Origin: Straminergon stramineum
Taxonomy: Eukaryota > Streptophyta > Bryopsida > Hypnales > Calliergonaceae
Length of the DNA: 64,000 bases
Assembly: GCA_963920665.1 (NCBI GenBank)
Contig: OY987264.1
Location: forward strand, 35,816,906 to 35,880,905
Direction: 5' to 3'
Part shown: positions 1-11,620 of the stretch, in pieces
Layout of the letters: each line of letters begins with the position of its first letter
How positions within the stretch are numbered: position 1 is the first letter of the stretch
Notes under the pieces: model-generated
Database searches by the model: none
Seen by the model: the letters and a program-made list of their open reading frames with translations, nothing else
Told to the model about the DNA's origin: nothing
Made by a program: the position numbers and the translations under genes

Positions 1-111
1 CCCATACAAACCTTATCTGGCTCCTTGCTATATCCCACCAACCACCTAAAAATGTTTGGGCACTCAATTCATGCTTCAAATACTTGGATGTATGTTTATA
101 ACCATTTATTG

Positions 112-681
112 TATTCCCTTTGTTCCAAAATGATCTTCCTCTTGGCCTTAAGTTTTTGTCCCAAAATGATCTTCCTATTGCACTTTATGACTTGAGAATT
201 GGTCAATTCAACTTTTGATTGTTACTTGGGACTAACAAAACAACTCCGAGCAATAGTTTCCCTTCCATCTATGCAATCATCAATCAAAATACAAATTAAA
301 TGACTAAAGATGTCAATCAACACTCTTCGTCTTTATTTTTTGCATCTCTTTGAGTGTTTCTTGATTGAAGGAGATGAAGCTTTGGGAGATGGTATAGAGG
401 TCTACACATGGGCTTGGGCTTATATTAAGTGCCTACAAAACAATGACCTCACACTCTACAATTATGTGCCTAGTGGTGCTCCTTGAAAATGCCCCCAAAA
501 TTCCACTTTTCAAAACTCCAAAACTTACTTTGACAAGGGTTCCAAAACTCATAATTTCTAGGACACTAGGAGTGTACCAAACCCTACTTGCCATGTGAAA
601 CAATTTTGAAAAAATATTATTTTCTACCTTAATCAAGAATACTTTGTCCAACAGGAAGATCATTTGGGGACGGAGGGAGTA
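112..681. mobile_element. Stowaway-like (Tc1/mariner-type) MITE
   Basis: The right end, read on the minus strand, starts TACTCCCTCCGTCCCC and continues into AAATGATCTTCCT. The left end is a decayed version, TATTCCCTTTGTTCC followed by AAAATGATCTTCCT. Both ends sit at a TA dinucleotide (112-113 and 680-681), the target site of Stowaway/mariner elements, and CTCCCTCCGT is the classic Stowaway terminus. A second internal copy of CAAAATGATCTTCCT lies near 161. No transposase is visible, so the element is non-autonomous. Confidence 0.65.
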
Positions 682-742
682 CTATATAGTACAGTACATG
701 TAGTTGCCCTACCTTCATTTTGTAGCCAAGGAGCTTTAAAGG

Positions 743-1164
743 TTAACCTCGGAACGACATTGAGGACTAAAATTGTTCTATGAATGACAAAGGATATCTT
801 TGTAGTAAATAGAGAAGCAATTCTTCATCTCCACTGAATAGGAATATCAAGGGGACCCATACTAATTAATCAACATTCCACACTATATAAATATCTACTT
901 TTATTGTACATCATTGGTTATTGAAGTGTTCAGGGGATGTACATCATATTTCAAACATCTACAATTTTCTAGAATGATTCCCTTTAATTTTTTGGTCCCC
1001 TTAATACCCCTATTCACTGTACTATTTTCATGATAGGAGGTGGGGGGCACGCAGAGTCTTCTTAGGCATAAGCCAGTCCTCATTGAAGGCCTTTCTTTTT
1101 TCAAAAGTACAGAGATTCTATTACAGCAGAAACCAAGAGCACCCCCTCGTCATTCCAGGGTTAA
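743..1164. mobile_element. TTAA-flanked MITE (piggyBac-like termini), copy A
   Basis: The element is bounded by TTAA at 743-746 and 1161-1164. The left terminus reads TTAACCTCGGAACGAC and the right one, on the minus strand, TTAACCCTGGAATGAC. It carries no coding capacity. It interrupts or borders the truncated TNL leader that follows. Confidence 0.55.
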
Positions 1165-1179
1165 ACAGAGAGCACATGA

Positions 1180-1790
1180 AGAGGATTGTTCCATTACGCA
1201 GTCTGCTCTTGTCCACCATGTCCGGTGGGAGAAGATCCATGTTCTCTAGCTAGAAGTCGAAGACTTCATGCTTCTGGTCGAGAGAACGACGCCCTCCCAG
1301 TCGCTTACGTAATGTCTTCTCGTCACCTGCAATTACCGACACTCACTCACCACCTAAGTCTGCCTTCAATTCTCCTCCTGGTCTTTTTTTAAAATGTTGT
1401 ACAGTCAAGCGCTTTGGACACTCTAATTTTTCTAATTCGTTCTGCCACAAAGCTCGGAAACGCTGGGAATTCACAACGGAAGCCACTTTTGAAATAGATG
1501 GCGCTGCAGTACAACATGGAAAGGAAAGTAAGTCAAATTGGAGCATCAGATCTGGACTCTCAATCCCACACACTTCATCGATCTCTGGCATTGCGAAGAA
1601 GAAGAGTGCAACAATGACAAGGTGATAGTAACACAGGCACATGCTTCAAACATTGCAGCAGAAGCTTGGCAGTTGCGCATCATATACCACAACTGTAAGT
1701 AACTGATGGTCACGACTCAGAAATTTGAGGGCACTCGCTTGGTGGCTAGCTCCATCCAACTAACAGTTCTCACTAGAGCGAACCCCGTCG
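1180..1790 (-). pseudogene. Truncated TNL first exon and leader relic
   Basis: The stretch 1190-1290 resembles coding exon 1 of the two TNL genes (10276-10403, 42198-42325), but holds only one of the two 60-bp units found there and has a stop between the ATG-like codons. The flank 1490-1790 matches the DNA upstream of TNL copy 1, including CATCAGATCTGGACTCTCAA and the motif GGTCACGACTCAGAAA. No TIR exon follows on the left, so this is the 5' stub of a lost TNL. From 1791 to about 2050 I see nothing recognisable. Confidence 0.5.
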
Positions 1791-4666
1791 TTTTTCATTG
1801 AGGAGATCCGGAGCTGTGTTGCTTCTCACTGAAAATGATCTATTGTTAGTATCCAAGTCAGCCCCACAATTTGACCCTTGTGACTTTTTTCACTCACCCC
1901 ACATTTTGTCGCTATTTCAAGGAATGAAAAGCGACGGGTTTCATAGTAGTGTCTCTTTCTTTAGATGTTCAATTATCCTACAAATTGTTTTCAAAAGTTT
2001 ATTTTACTAAAACTCAAAAACTTCATAGGTTCCTTTACGTTCTTGCTACAAAAGAGCTAGCTTGCTTATTAGTATGCATACCAATTTTGAGTGCAAAATT
2101 GCATAGGAGTTGTGAGATTAGAACAAGAGTATTATATGTACTCTATTTTTAGTATGCTCCCCTTGCCTACAATGTTAAAGAAATTTGCATATAAAAGATT
2201 TTTGAGATTGGAGATGATAAGAACAAGTAGAAATTCTGTTAGCACACTAAAATGCACTTCCAAAAATCTTCAGTTCAAATAAAGAGCTATCAAACTCATT
2301 ATGCAATCTACCTTGCAATTGTTGAAATGCAATTTTTTTTCTTATAAGTAGAAATTGCAAATAACTCCAAATCAACACTTGCATGTTTAAATTCTCGATG
2401 GTGAAAATCATGAAAAAAAACTTTATTCTTTCCTTTGGGAACATTTTCAAAGCAAATGGATAAGTACAATTTCTTCGATCTCAAATCAAGTGAAATTGAC
2501 AAGCTTTGCTCATAGTTAGGAAATCAAATAATATTTGCAAGCTTTACTCTTCCACTAAGGGTACATATATGCCTCTGAAGACCTCTCAAAAATCAAATAT
2601 TTGCCATTTTCAATGAAAAATAAAAGCTTCGAGTAGGTAATCTTAAATATTGCTCATAAATGTTTTTTCAAAGGTCAAAGAAATTTAATTCCCTACACCA
2701 AAACAAGACTGAAATTTTTGATTGACCATATTTGGTCAGTTATGTAGTTAGGGATTAAAGAACAAACTTCTCGAGGAACATGGTTTTAAGATTTTAGAGG
2801 GTATGGTTTTATTTTAGCTCTTGATTTGAAATGTTTTAAACATGAACTAAGAAAATTCAGCTCCAATAATCTACTCTTTCTTCCATTTTTTAAAAAATTG
2901 TTAAAATTATAAGTTCTTGTCACACTTTCAAGGTAGCATCTTGAAAGCTTCAAATATACCATTTTTGAACTTTTTCTATTGAATTTCTTTTTGTGAGCTC
3001 AAAGAGTGCATCAATTACACCATTATGTTTATCACTTTGAATTCATCACCATTTTTGCTAAAACATTTATACTATTTGAAGAATTTTTGTAATTAAGATG
3101 ATTTTTACGAAGATAGTACTTTAAATAATCATATAAATTTCATTTTAATGTTTTTAATAATGAAACAATGGGGTTCAATATTGGATATATATATATATAT
3201 ATTACTACAGTCATGAAAAAAAATTAATTTTTTGAAAGGTGTATTTTAAATGTAGAAAACCTATGAAGATAGGCCACCCAAGGAGTAGAACATCTATTAC
3301 TAATTAAATGGATTGGTGCACTTCAAGCACATGTAAGTTACTATATGTGCAATTGTCCACCCAAAATGAATTGAATGAATTGCTTGAAATAAATTGCCCT
3401 TTGTATATTTCATAGTTGCACAATTATGGGTGTACAAACCTTAGCAATCTAGGGGAGGCAACCTATTTGTGATCACCACCCCATTCTGGCAATGTAGGGT
3501 GGAATAATTTCAATTAGGAAGTGATTAACAATGATTAATGATGGCATAGTTTCCAGCGCAGTTGTAGCGCATTATGATTGGCTATAAGACTCTCAATATT
3601 GCAACCAACCCTTGTTGGATTTTACAACCAACCTTTGGTTGGAAATAGGAAGGTCTATATGACCAATATGGGTAGAATAGAATCTTTAGTTAAAAAATTC
3701 ATAGTAATCATGTTTTCAGAAATAAAAAATCTGAAAAATTATGGAAACTTTATGAACTCTAATTCTAAACATGAAAAAAAATTCCCCACAATTGAAACCT
3801 CCCTTGCAGATACATGTATCGACTTAACTAGGTAGAAATGGGTTGCCTCCCCCATACATAAATTTACTTCTAGGATTTCCATCATCAATCACAATTTTCA
3901 AACATGTAGAGAGAAATTAGACAAGGGAATGATGCCCTTTGTAACCTCTTTGCAAAACTATCCCATCTAGATTCTTGCCTAAAATGTACAACCTCCATCA
4001 TGAGAGCCTAGGGTTGATTTTAGGTTCAACTACTTTCATTACTTTGAAGTTTCATAGTTTATTCAAACTAAGTCCAAAACAACATTCTAAGAGAGTCTAA
4101 AATACTCTTTTGATTTCCAACAAGATCCAACAAAAGCTTTGACACTTCAAGAATAGAAACCCATGCTTAGACCTTGACTTAGAGAAATTCATAGTATTCT
4201 AGCAAAATGAATGGTTTGCTTTTATGTCAATGTCAATGTTTCTTCTAAAGAATTCCTAGATTAAGACAAAATTGAGAAAAGGTAAGAGCAATTGACTATA
4301 TATATTTTTACATGAAGTATGTATTTGTTATGAATGTTTGAAGTATATTGCCCAAATGGTCCAAAAAGAGTCTCTAGACAACCCCAAAACCAACAAACAA
4401 TGCATCTATGATTGTCATCATATTCATCTAAAGTGGTTATAATGTATCCTCAAATGAAAAGCACATCAAATTCATCAATGCTTGAAATACCGATCCACTT
4501 TAATTTGTTATGGATTTACATTCAAAAGGTGGAAGTTCCTAAAGTATGTACTAATCACTCTATTATTGTCAAACAAGATGTTGTTTGTGATCAATAGTCC
4601 AACTTGTTGTGGTCCACGTCTCATTTGTTGGAAAAGTTTGTCAAGGATTGATGCAAAACTTTAACT

Positions 4667-5564
4667 TTAACCCCTAAAGGACCAATTAAACTACATTTTT
4701 TGCAACATAGTGATTTTGGGCAACTTACTGCAAATGAAATTTTTATTTGTTTTCTTTGAAATTTCCACACAACATGGAGACAAGGTTTTTCCTTAAGACC
4801 CAATAATTTTCATGACTTTTGACTTCATGATTAAAAAGTTATTATATGATATATATTTTTTCTTCTCGACTGAGCAGTCTAGGCAATTTGAAATTGGTTT
4901 TCTAAATTTAAATGTATGAAAAGCTTTTAATCATTCCATTTTTATTAATTAGATGAAAGTTATGAAGAGTCTTAGTTTGTAGGTAGTTATGGATTCTCTA
5001 CTCTAAAACAAACTTTGAAGTCCTTTATTAAATTAAATTTTCAATATTTTGGGAAAAAAATAAAATCATAGGATGTAGATTGTTTATTACAACATTGCAA
5101 CCATTGGGATTGGCATTTTTCAATTTCTTCATTAAATTCTTCATAATTTAGTATTTTGAATCATTCTTTACTTCTTTCTACTTACAATTTTTTTCTTATA
5201 TGTTGTACAATTCTAGATGATCTAAATTTTTCAAGCATGTGGCCAACTTGTCTAGGAAAAATAATCCAAAGAATCACTACCGTTTTGGACATTTTTTCTT
5301 GGAAAAGTGAGTTTGTAAAGTGCATCTATTTGATTTTTCACAAGGCTAAAAAAAATGATTCAGTGAATTTGAATGCTTATATCTTGCAATTCATGTGGTG
5401 GAAATTTCTGAAATTTTTACCGCATGTTCTCAAGTCAACATAATACAGAATCCTATGGTAGCATTTGTGAAAAAAAATTTGTTCAAAATTTTTGTACTTT
5501 TATTAAAAATCGTAGTTTTGGAGCATTTTCATTGAAAACTTAGTCACGGAACTACAGAGGTTAA
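4667..5564. mobile_element. TTAA-flanked element, copy B (block I, copy 1)
   Basis: TTAA sites lie at 4667-4670 and 5561-5564. The left end is TTAACCCCTAAAGGACCA; the right end, read inward, is TTAACCTCTGTAGTTCC. The interior of about 0.9 kb is AT-rich and noncoding. The counterpart at 36674-37568 occupies the same place in the duplicated block, so the insertion is older than the duplication. Confidence 0.6.
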
Positions 5565-6010
5565 ATGCAAATCTTATCGCAAATTTATCTACCAATCTCT
5601 CATCCACAAAGAATTTCATTCTTTTCTTTGGCTAAACCCTAATCACATCAAAACACAATCTCAATGTAACCTTGCAACTTGATGAAACCTTCAGTTTGGT
5701 GTTGTTGGAATTGAACCCACCTTTGTTCTAGTCAATCAAAAATTCACAAGATAGAAATATAAGTACAGTAGACATCAGAGGCAAGAAGAGGACAAATTAG
5801 GTGCTCAAGTTGCATAAAAATCTACCTTGCATATTTCATTGTTAACTCCCAAGTGACAACTTTCAAGGTTAAAATATATATGATACGGGTGTGATCAAAG
5901 CTATCAGTGAAATAAATTCAGCCAGTAGCTCCAACAAAAGTGTCAAAGATCGAGTGTGATGAACAAACTTCATTATTGATTTTGGAAGGTGTACAAAAAG
6001 TTATCACTAA

Positions 6011-9000
6011 TCATAAAGAGATGAGATCACAGCCTGGTGGCAGTTGAGGTAAGACCTTCAATGATATGCAATTCATTAACATCACACTTCTCAGTTTTAG
6101 CAAATGGTCCAAATCTGGCAATAATGTCAATTCAGGACAATCTTGAAATGATAACCACTCTAGTTGCTGCAACCTCTCCACTCCGGGAACCTGTTGATAC
6201 AACCCTCCACAAATGCTCAAGTCCTTTAACTTGGCCAGTGCAGAAATGCCCGGGATCTCCCGTAGGGAATGACAAAGAGAGAGATCAAGGACTTGAAGCT
6301 CTGTCAACTTCTCAAGACCCATGAGGCTAAAAATTGGGAGACGTTTCAGAACCAATTTCTGCAGCCTAGAGCAATTGCCAAGCCCTGTAATTTTGAGATC
6401 ATTCACAAAGTTGTCTGCACGGATTATATCCGAACTAGGAGCACCCACGCTTTTCCAGCAGGATATCTCCAACTTGGTCAATGATGTTAAGCTGTTCACA
6501 TTGAATTCCCCCATCCGCCACTCCGGACTCCACTCCTGCCTCAAAGCTTCCAGTTCTGAACAACCGACAAAGTTTGGAGGCCTGGAAAGAAACTCGGCAC
6601 ATCTCCACATTTTAAAGGTCTTCAACGAAGTGCACAGGCCGAAGTCAGGTAACTGATTCAAGGACTTGAGCTTTGCCAATTGAACATGCTGCAATGACTC
6701 AAGCATGCCATTGAACTTGTCATTGATGTCTGCCTGCAAATTTGCAAAATGGAAGATCTCCAACATGGGAAGCTCCAGGAGCTCCAAGTGGCAAAGACAT
6801 CTTAATCCATGAAGATCCAAAACCTTCAAGTTGGAGCACTTAGAAATATGCAACACCACAACATTGCACCACTCTTGAACTTTCATTGAAGGAAATAACT
6901 TGCAGGACAAGTTCTGAAGATGTATTCGTTGCAATTGCAACGATAATGGGGATGTTCTCTTCAAGAAGTAGGGTAAATTGGTGGATGTGTAATAGACACA
7001 TCCAAGTCCAGAGCACTCAGCCTCCCCTTTAAACTGATCATCCATCACAAACCAGTTTGCGAACTCCAAATACAAATCGTGGATAGTAATAACTCTCGCT
7101 CCCTCTTTATTGTGGGTGATATTGATGATGCCAGCCCTTTTTAAACTTCGTAGCTGTAGCAATAGCACATGCACACATGATTCTCAATAAGACTTTGATT
7201 GTTGTTCACTTGTCAAATGCCAAAACAACTACAATCCATAATATCATAAGCCAGATGCTCAAACCTACTCCTCAAAGCATGAATTAGAAATGACTCAAGG
7301 AGTGGTGGATGCTTCACAATGTCATAAATTCGAAGTAATGTTCCACCAAGTACCATTTCGACGCAAAAATGGAGGGTGAAAATGAAATCTCATTATGAAA
7401 AGAAGGTTATTGAAGTAAAAACCATACATGTAGTTGTTTTCATGATAATAACAACACATGTACAGTTCCAATCTTAGACACTGCTACCCTTCCATTTATT
7501 CACTCCAACTAAAATCTCTGGACTGACGTATGCTTCCCAGTTGCATCATGATATAGCTACAGGAATCACAAACATCAAGAAGACAAAAGTAGAAGTACTA
7601 CTAGCAAAGCAAATCAAAAATTGAGTTTATGTACACAATTGGCAATAAAAATTCAAATCTGAAGCTGTATTTTTCATCATTTTCGTTGAATGCAGTTCCT
7701 CATACTATCTGCATGTTCTAGGCCACTACTGTGTTCATATTCAATAATTAATTCATCGAAAGTCAGGCTCCATCAAAATTTTAACAACACAAGAAATATA
7801 TACCCATGGAAATTACCTGTTCATTCACAACTTCTTCATCATTGTCATGGATATCAAAAAGCAACTTCAAATGCTTGGCACGATCCTGATAGATTAGAGC
7901 CAGCTCTCCTGGATCCCCCATGAATTGAACCAGCCAGGGTGGAAATTGCGAAAATGGATTTTGCACAATATACAAGCACAAATCCAAAAAGATAAGCTTC
8001 CCTATCGGTTTAAAAGTTGAAAATTGCAACCCCAAAACCCCCAAAATATTGGATGATGCATTGGAGTGCCTGAACTTGTGAAGATCTCCAAAGTGTTTCT
8101 TCCATGTCAACATATTCACTTTTATTTCTAGATAATAGTTTGCCAGCGCATGTAAAGCCAAAGGGTGGTATTGGCTTCCCTCATGGTCAAGGACAAAGTG
8201 GCATTGAGAAATACATTCATCCAAGATTTCTTTCTCCTCAGTCGTGAGGGTTGCCAAATCCCGTTTCACTCCTTGCAAAAAAATCAATTTAGCTTCCTCC
8301 TTAGTCAGCTTAGACATAGGCTTGCAATATATGGCATTCGGGTGACTAGGAAAGAAGTCTTCAACAACATCCAAACTCCTCGATGTGATCATGATCCTGC
8401 TCTCCGGGTGAAATCCAGCTTCTAAGAAAGCCAAGACTTGCAATTTTGACTCCCGATCACTGGTGATGTTATCTATGGCAAGAAATACAGGCTGATGTTT
8501 CATACGATCTTTCAACAACTTTTTGCACTGTCACAACAAAAGAAAAAAGATTAGTAGTTCCACAAAAGCATTGCACTCATCATTCCAGAACAGCCTTAAC
8601 AAGAAAGATTTACCAATAACAATTACGACACACAACCACATACCTGACTTGGATCATGAATTCTGTTTACCACATCCTTGTTTACTCGTAGTAGCTCGGT
8701 CAACACCAATTTTTGCAGCTCAAGAGGAGGCATTGATCCCAGCTCCACATGAAACACCCGTCCATTGAAACTCTTGTGATAAAACTTGAGAAGAGATTTT
8801 GACATTGTGGTCTTTCCAAGGCCACCCATCCCATACAAACCCAACTTGTAGGTGCCATGAAAATTAATATCTTCTGATGTGTCTTCAACAAACATTTCGT
8901 GAAGGTTCTGCAATAGTTGAGACAAATCCTTCCACATGTCAATAGCAATACGATAAGATACTGGATCAACATATTTAAATTTTTCATTGCCTCAATAATG

Positions 9001-10403
9001 AAAAATAGACTTATTCATATACCTCGCACAATCGCTTATTGCCAATCACATCGGAAGTGTCAGGCAGCAAGACAGGGAGCACATGCAAGGATATCGCCTT
9101 CACAATCGCTGCTCTATATGTCACCTCTGAGTGATATTTTCTAAAATCAAGCCCGTTAGCACCACGAAGCTCACGAAGGGCTTCTCTGCACGACCTCACG
9201 TCTAATTGTCGACGGGTATCGTTCTGAGGCATCATTTGATCAGGTGCTGGAGTAACAAACCTTCTCCATGAGGCTTCCCATCGGCTCGCAATGGATTCAT
9301 CCTTAAGATCCTCTGGTGTTAACTTATAGAACACAGGAAGCAATTTCAGATCGGGATTATGTAACGCCTTGGCCCTCACAAACTCCACAAGTTCGAGCAT
9401 GGGCCACTTCGATGTCAAGAAATCTTCAGACAACAAAATCACAGCCACAAGGCATTTTCTTGCTGCCTTAAAAATGATAGGTGCAAATGGCTCGCCCACA
9501 GGTAATTTCTCATCAAAGAAAGCCTCCAGGGTTTGGGCTTTCAAGTCCTCGTACAGCTGCCGAACAAATTCCTTTTGCTCACCACTGTGACTCAAGAATA
9601 TCTGAAGTTCCTGATTGCATTTTGGAAACCTGCAAAAAGATATTTAGAATCAAAGATGAAAATCAAACATAGCCTATAGATCAACAAATTTAGACCCGTG
9701 AAACAATTTTCTAAAAGTGATGAACAATGCGGTAGTCCAAATTTCCACAAGAGATGCGTTATGCAGTAGTGATAACGTGGAAAGATAGGAATTACATGAC
9801 TTTCAAACAAAAATGGATAAATTTGACTCACAATACATACGCATACGATTCATTATATTTATCACTAAAATTAAAAATATATTTGATTGTGAATAAAATA
9901 CTTGTAATCTATATAGGAGACCATTCGCAATGAGATCAAAATGTGGAAGTTCAAATTATACGTGGCAAAATTAAACGATTACTTAGGGTACTTGTTCATT
10001 CGATTCATTTTTTATGGGACATTTCTGGAAAAATTACTTTTGGAGGTCTTTTGGGTGCTCATTCAACTACAAAATAATTGCATTAAAAGGTTTAAGGATC
10101 TATATCATCCGACTTTTCGAGGACCGAGAAAAGCGTTCCCAATCATTTGGGTTGAAGAAAAAATGAAGATTCCGGGTGCTCAGGAGATGTTAGCATTTGT
10201 TCATTGTTCTAATTTCCAACGTCCAGTACTTAGTAGATTGTGAATAAGATGGATATCATCAGGGTCCTCGATTACCCAGTCCGCTCGTGCCCACAATGCA
10301 ATTTCGGAGAAGGTTCTTGGTCCATAGAAGTCGAAGCAGTCCGTTTTTGCCCCCCATGTGATTTCGAAGAAGATGCTTGGTGGATATGCATCGAAGACTC
10401 CAT
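6011..10403 (-). CDS. TIR-NB-LRR immune receptor, copy 1
   Basis: Intracellular NLR-type receptor. I place five exons: 10403-10276, 9629-9023, 8907-8644, 8527-7817 and 7153-6011. All junctions are GT-AG and in phase, giving about 950 residues. The start is the first in-frame ATG of exon 1. The TIR domain opens with FLSHSG near residue 54 and has a candidate catalytic Glu (SKWPMLE) near 122. NB-ARC motifs are the P-loop GMGGLGKTT (271-279), kinase-2 FLAIDNI (about 349-355), RNBS-B SRIMITSR (376-383), a GLPL-type HPLAL, and an MHD-type motif changed to IHD (594-596). The C-terminal exon carries leucine-rich repeats. The third exon start (8907) was chosen by phase; upstream sequence 8987-8908 could also encode protein. 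A possible skipped exon between 7817 and 7153 reads as winged-helix but contains a stop in this copy. Confidence 0.85.
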
Positions 10404-11620
10404 GCTTCTGGCCAAGAGAACGACGTACTCACTATCTGGTCGGCAGCAATCACCTTCAGTTACTCCCGCCTTCTCTGACGTTCGACCAAAGGTGTGAAGT
10501 GACGCGCATGGGACACCGCAATTCACTAATTCCTCCACACAAAGCTCTAAATAACTGGAAATTGACGACGGAAGCCACTTCTGATACAGCGGGCGCTGCT
10601 GCACAACATAGATAATAAGTCAAACCGCAGCATCAGATCTGGACTCTCAATCCCACGCAGTTCATCGCTCGCATTACTTAGTAAGAGAGTGTCAGAAATA
10701 ACGACGGGTCAGTAACATGATAGCAGATACATCAAATACTGCAGCAGAAGATTGACACTTGCTCACTTGCTCAACATGTAGCAGAATCGCAAGTGTCCCC
10801 TCCTCGGATGGTCACGACTCAGAAACTTCATCGCTCCCATCCAACGAACGCATTCTGCTTCCTCAGAGTTGTACGGAACTGACGGATTGGGTGCAGTAAC
10901 ACGGACTCCAACGATATCTTCTAAGGTACTGTTATTAACCACAAGTGCCTACAACACACAGGGAAGAACTTGAGAAAGTATGCGTAGTTTTCAATGTGCT
11001 AAATAGAGAGTTACTACCTCAAAACAGAGACCTCGTCCCCGAAATATAGAGTGAAACTAAAATACCATATACGCAAGAGAGCCCTCCTAGGTACGAGACA
11101 GCATTACACAACGGACAGAGACTCTCGGAGTGGAACTGCTTGAGTGGTGCTGCTGACGGTGAACATCGAGGCATATCCCTCTGCAGATTCAATCATACTA
11201 CATACCGACACTCAAAAAGGGATAGGAACAGCACCAGGTCAACGATGTGGCACCTTGGTCCCGAGATGCCCCAAGGGTTCGAGGTTTGTCCTACCGACAC
11301 TAAAGCTCACAACGTAGATGATACCCAGATGGCCTCAAGATACTCTCACAGATTGAAAGCAATTACACCCGTCTCCTGCCTTGTTCGGGGAAGGCGATTC
11401 CCTTCTCCACCACTGGAAATAACGCAGCAGCAGAGGGTTCACACTTGTTCGTCGCATTCCACAACTGCCGTGTGCTCGAAATTGAAGGTCACGACTCAGA
11501 ATCTTGAAGGCCTTCGCTTGGTCGCTTCATCCAACTAACATACAGGTATCTCAGATCTTCTAAGGTACCGAACGTGGTTCAACCCCAAGTGCCCACAAGT
11601 GAATTCTAAGAGTTGATCAT
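10404..11620 (-). promoter_or_regulatory. TNL copy 1 leader/upstream region with repeats
   Basis: This is DNA immediately upstream of the TNL start. It is less AT-rich than its surroundings and has no convincing ORF. The stretch 10560-10860 matches 1490-1790. The motif GGTCACGACTCAGAA and the following CTTCTAAGGTAC recur at about 10807-10930 and 11488-11565, so the leader contains a degenerate internal duplication. It probably holds promoter and 5' UTR, but no exact start site can be placed. Confidence 0.4.

Larger units (their letters stand above)
2050..10598. repeat. Segmental duplication block I, copy 1
   Basis: This block is collinear with 34098-42520. Similarity starts at AAAGAGCTAGCTTGCTTATTA and ends at GCGGGCGCTG. 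It holds a long AT-rich noncoding stretch (2050-6010, no gene recognised), a TTAA element and the whole TNL gene. A short (TA)n run lies near 3190. Copies differ by scattered substitutions and small indels. The right boundary is where copy 2 jumps to block II. Confidence 0.9.

Noticed and set aside
8908..8987. Open stretch VDPVSYRIAIDMWKDLSQ upstream of the NB exon as extra exon sequence
   Set aside because: No acceptor in correct phase was found that leaves an intron longer than about 60 bp; the acceptor at 8908 fits phase, so I used that while noting the alternative.
9941..10243. 100-codon plus-strand ORF, repeated at 41862-42164
   Set aside because: It lies within the first intron of both TNL copies on the opposite strand; its conservation is explained by the duplication.
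10272..10604. 110-codon minus-strand ORF upstream of TNL copy 1
   Set aside because: Its apparent start is GTG; only the last 42 codons from ATG 10403 are used, as TNL exon 1.
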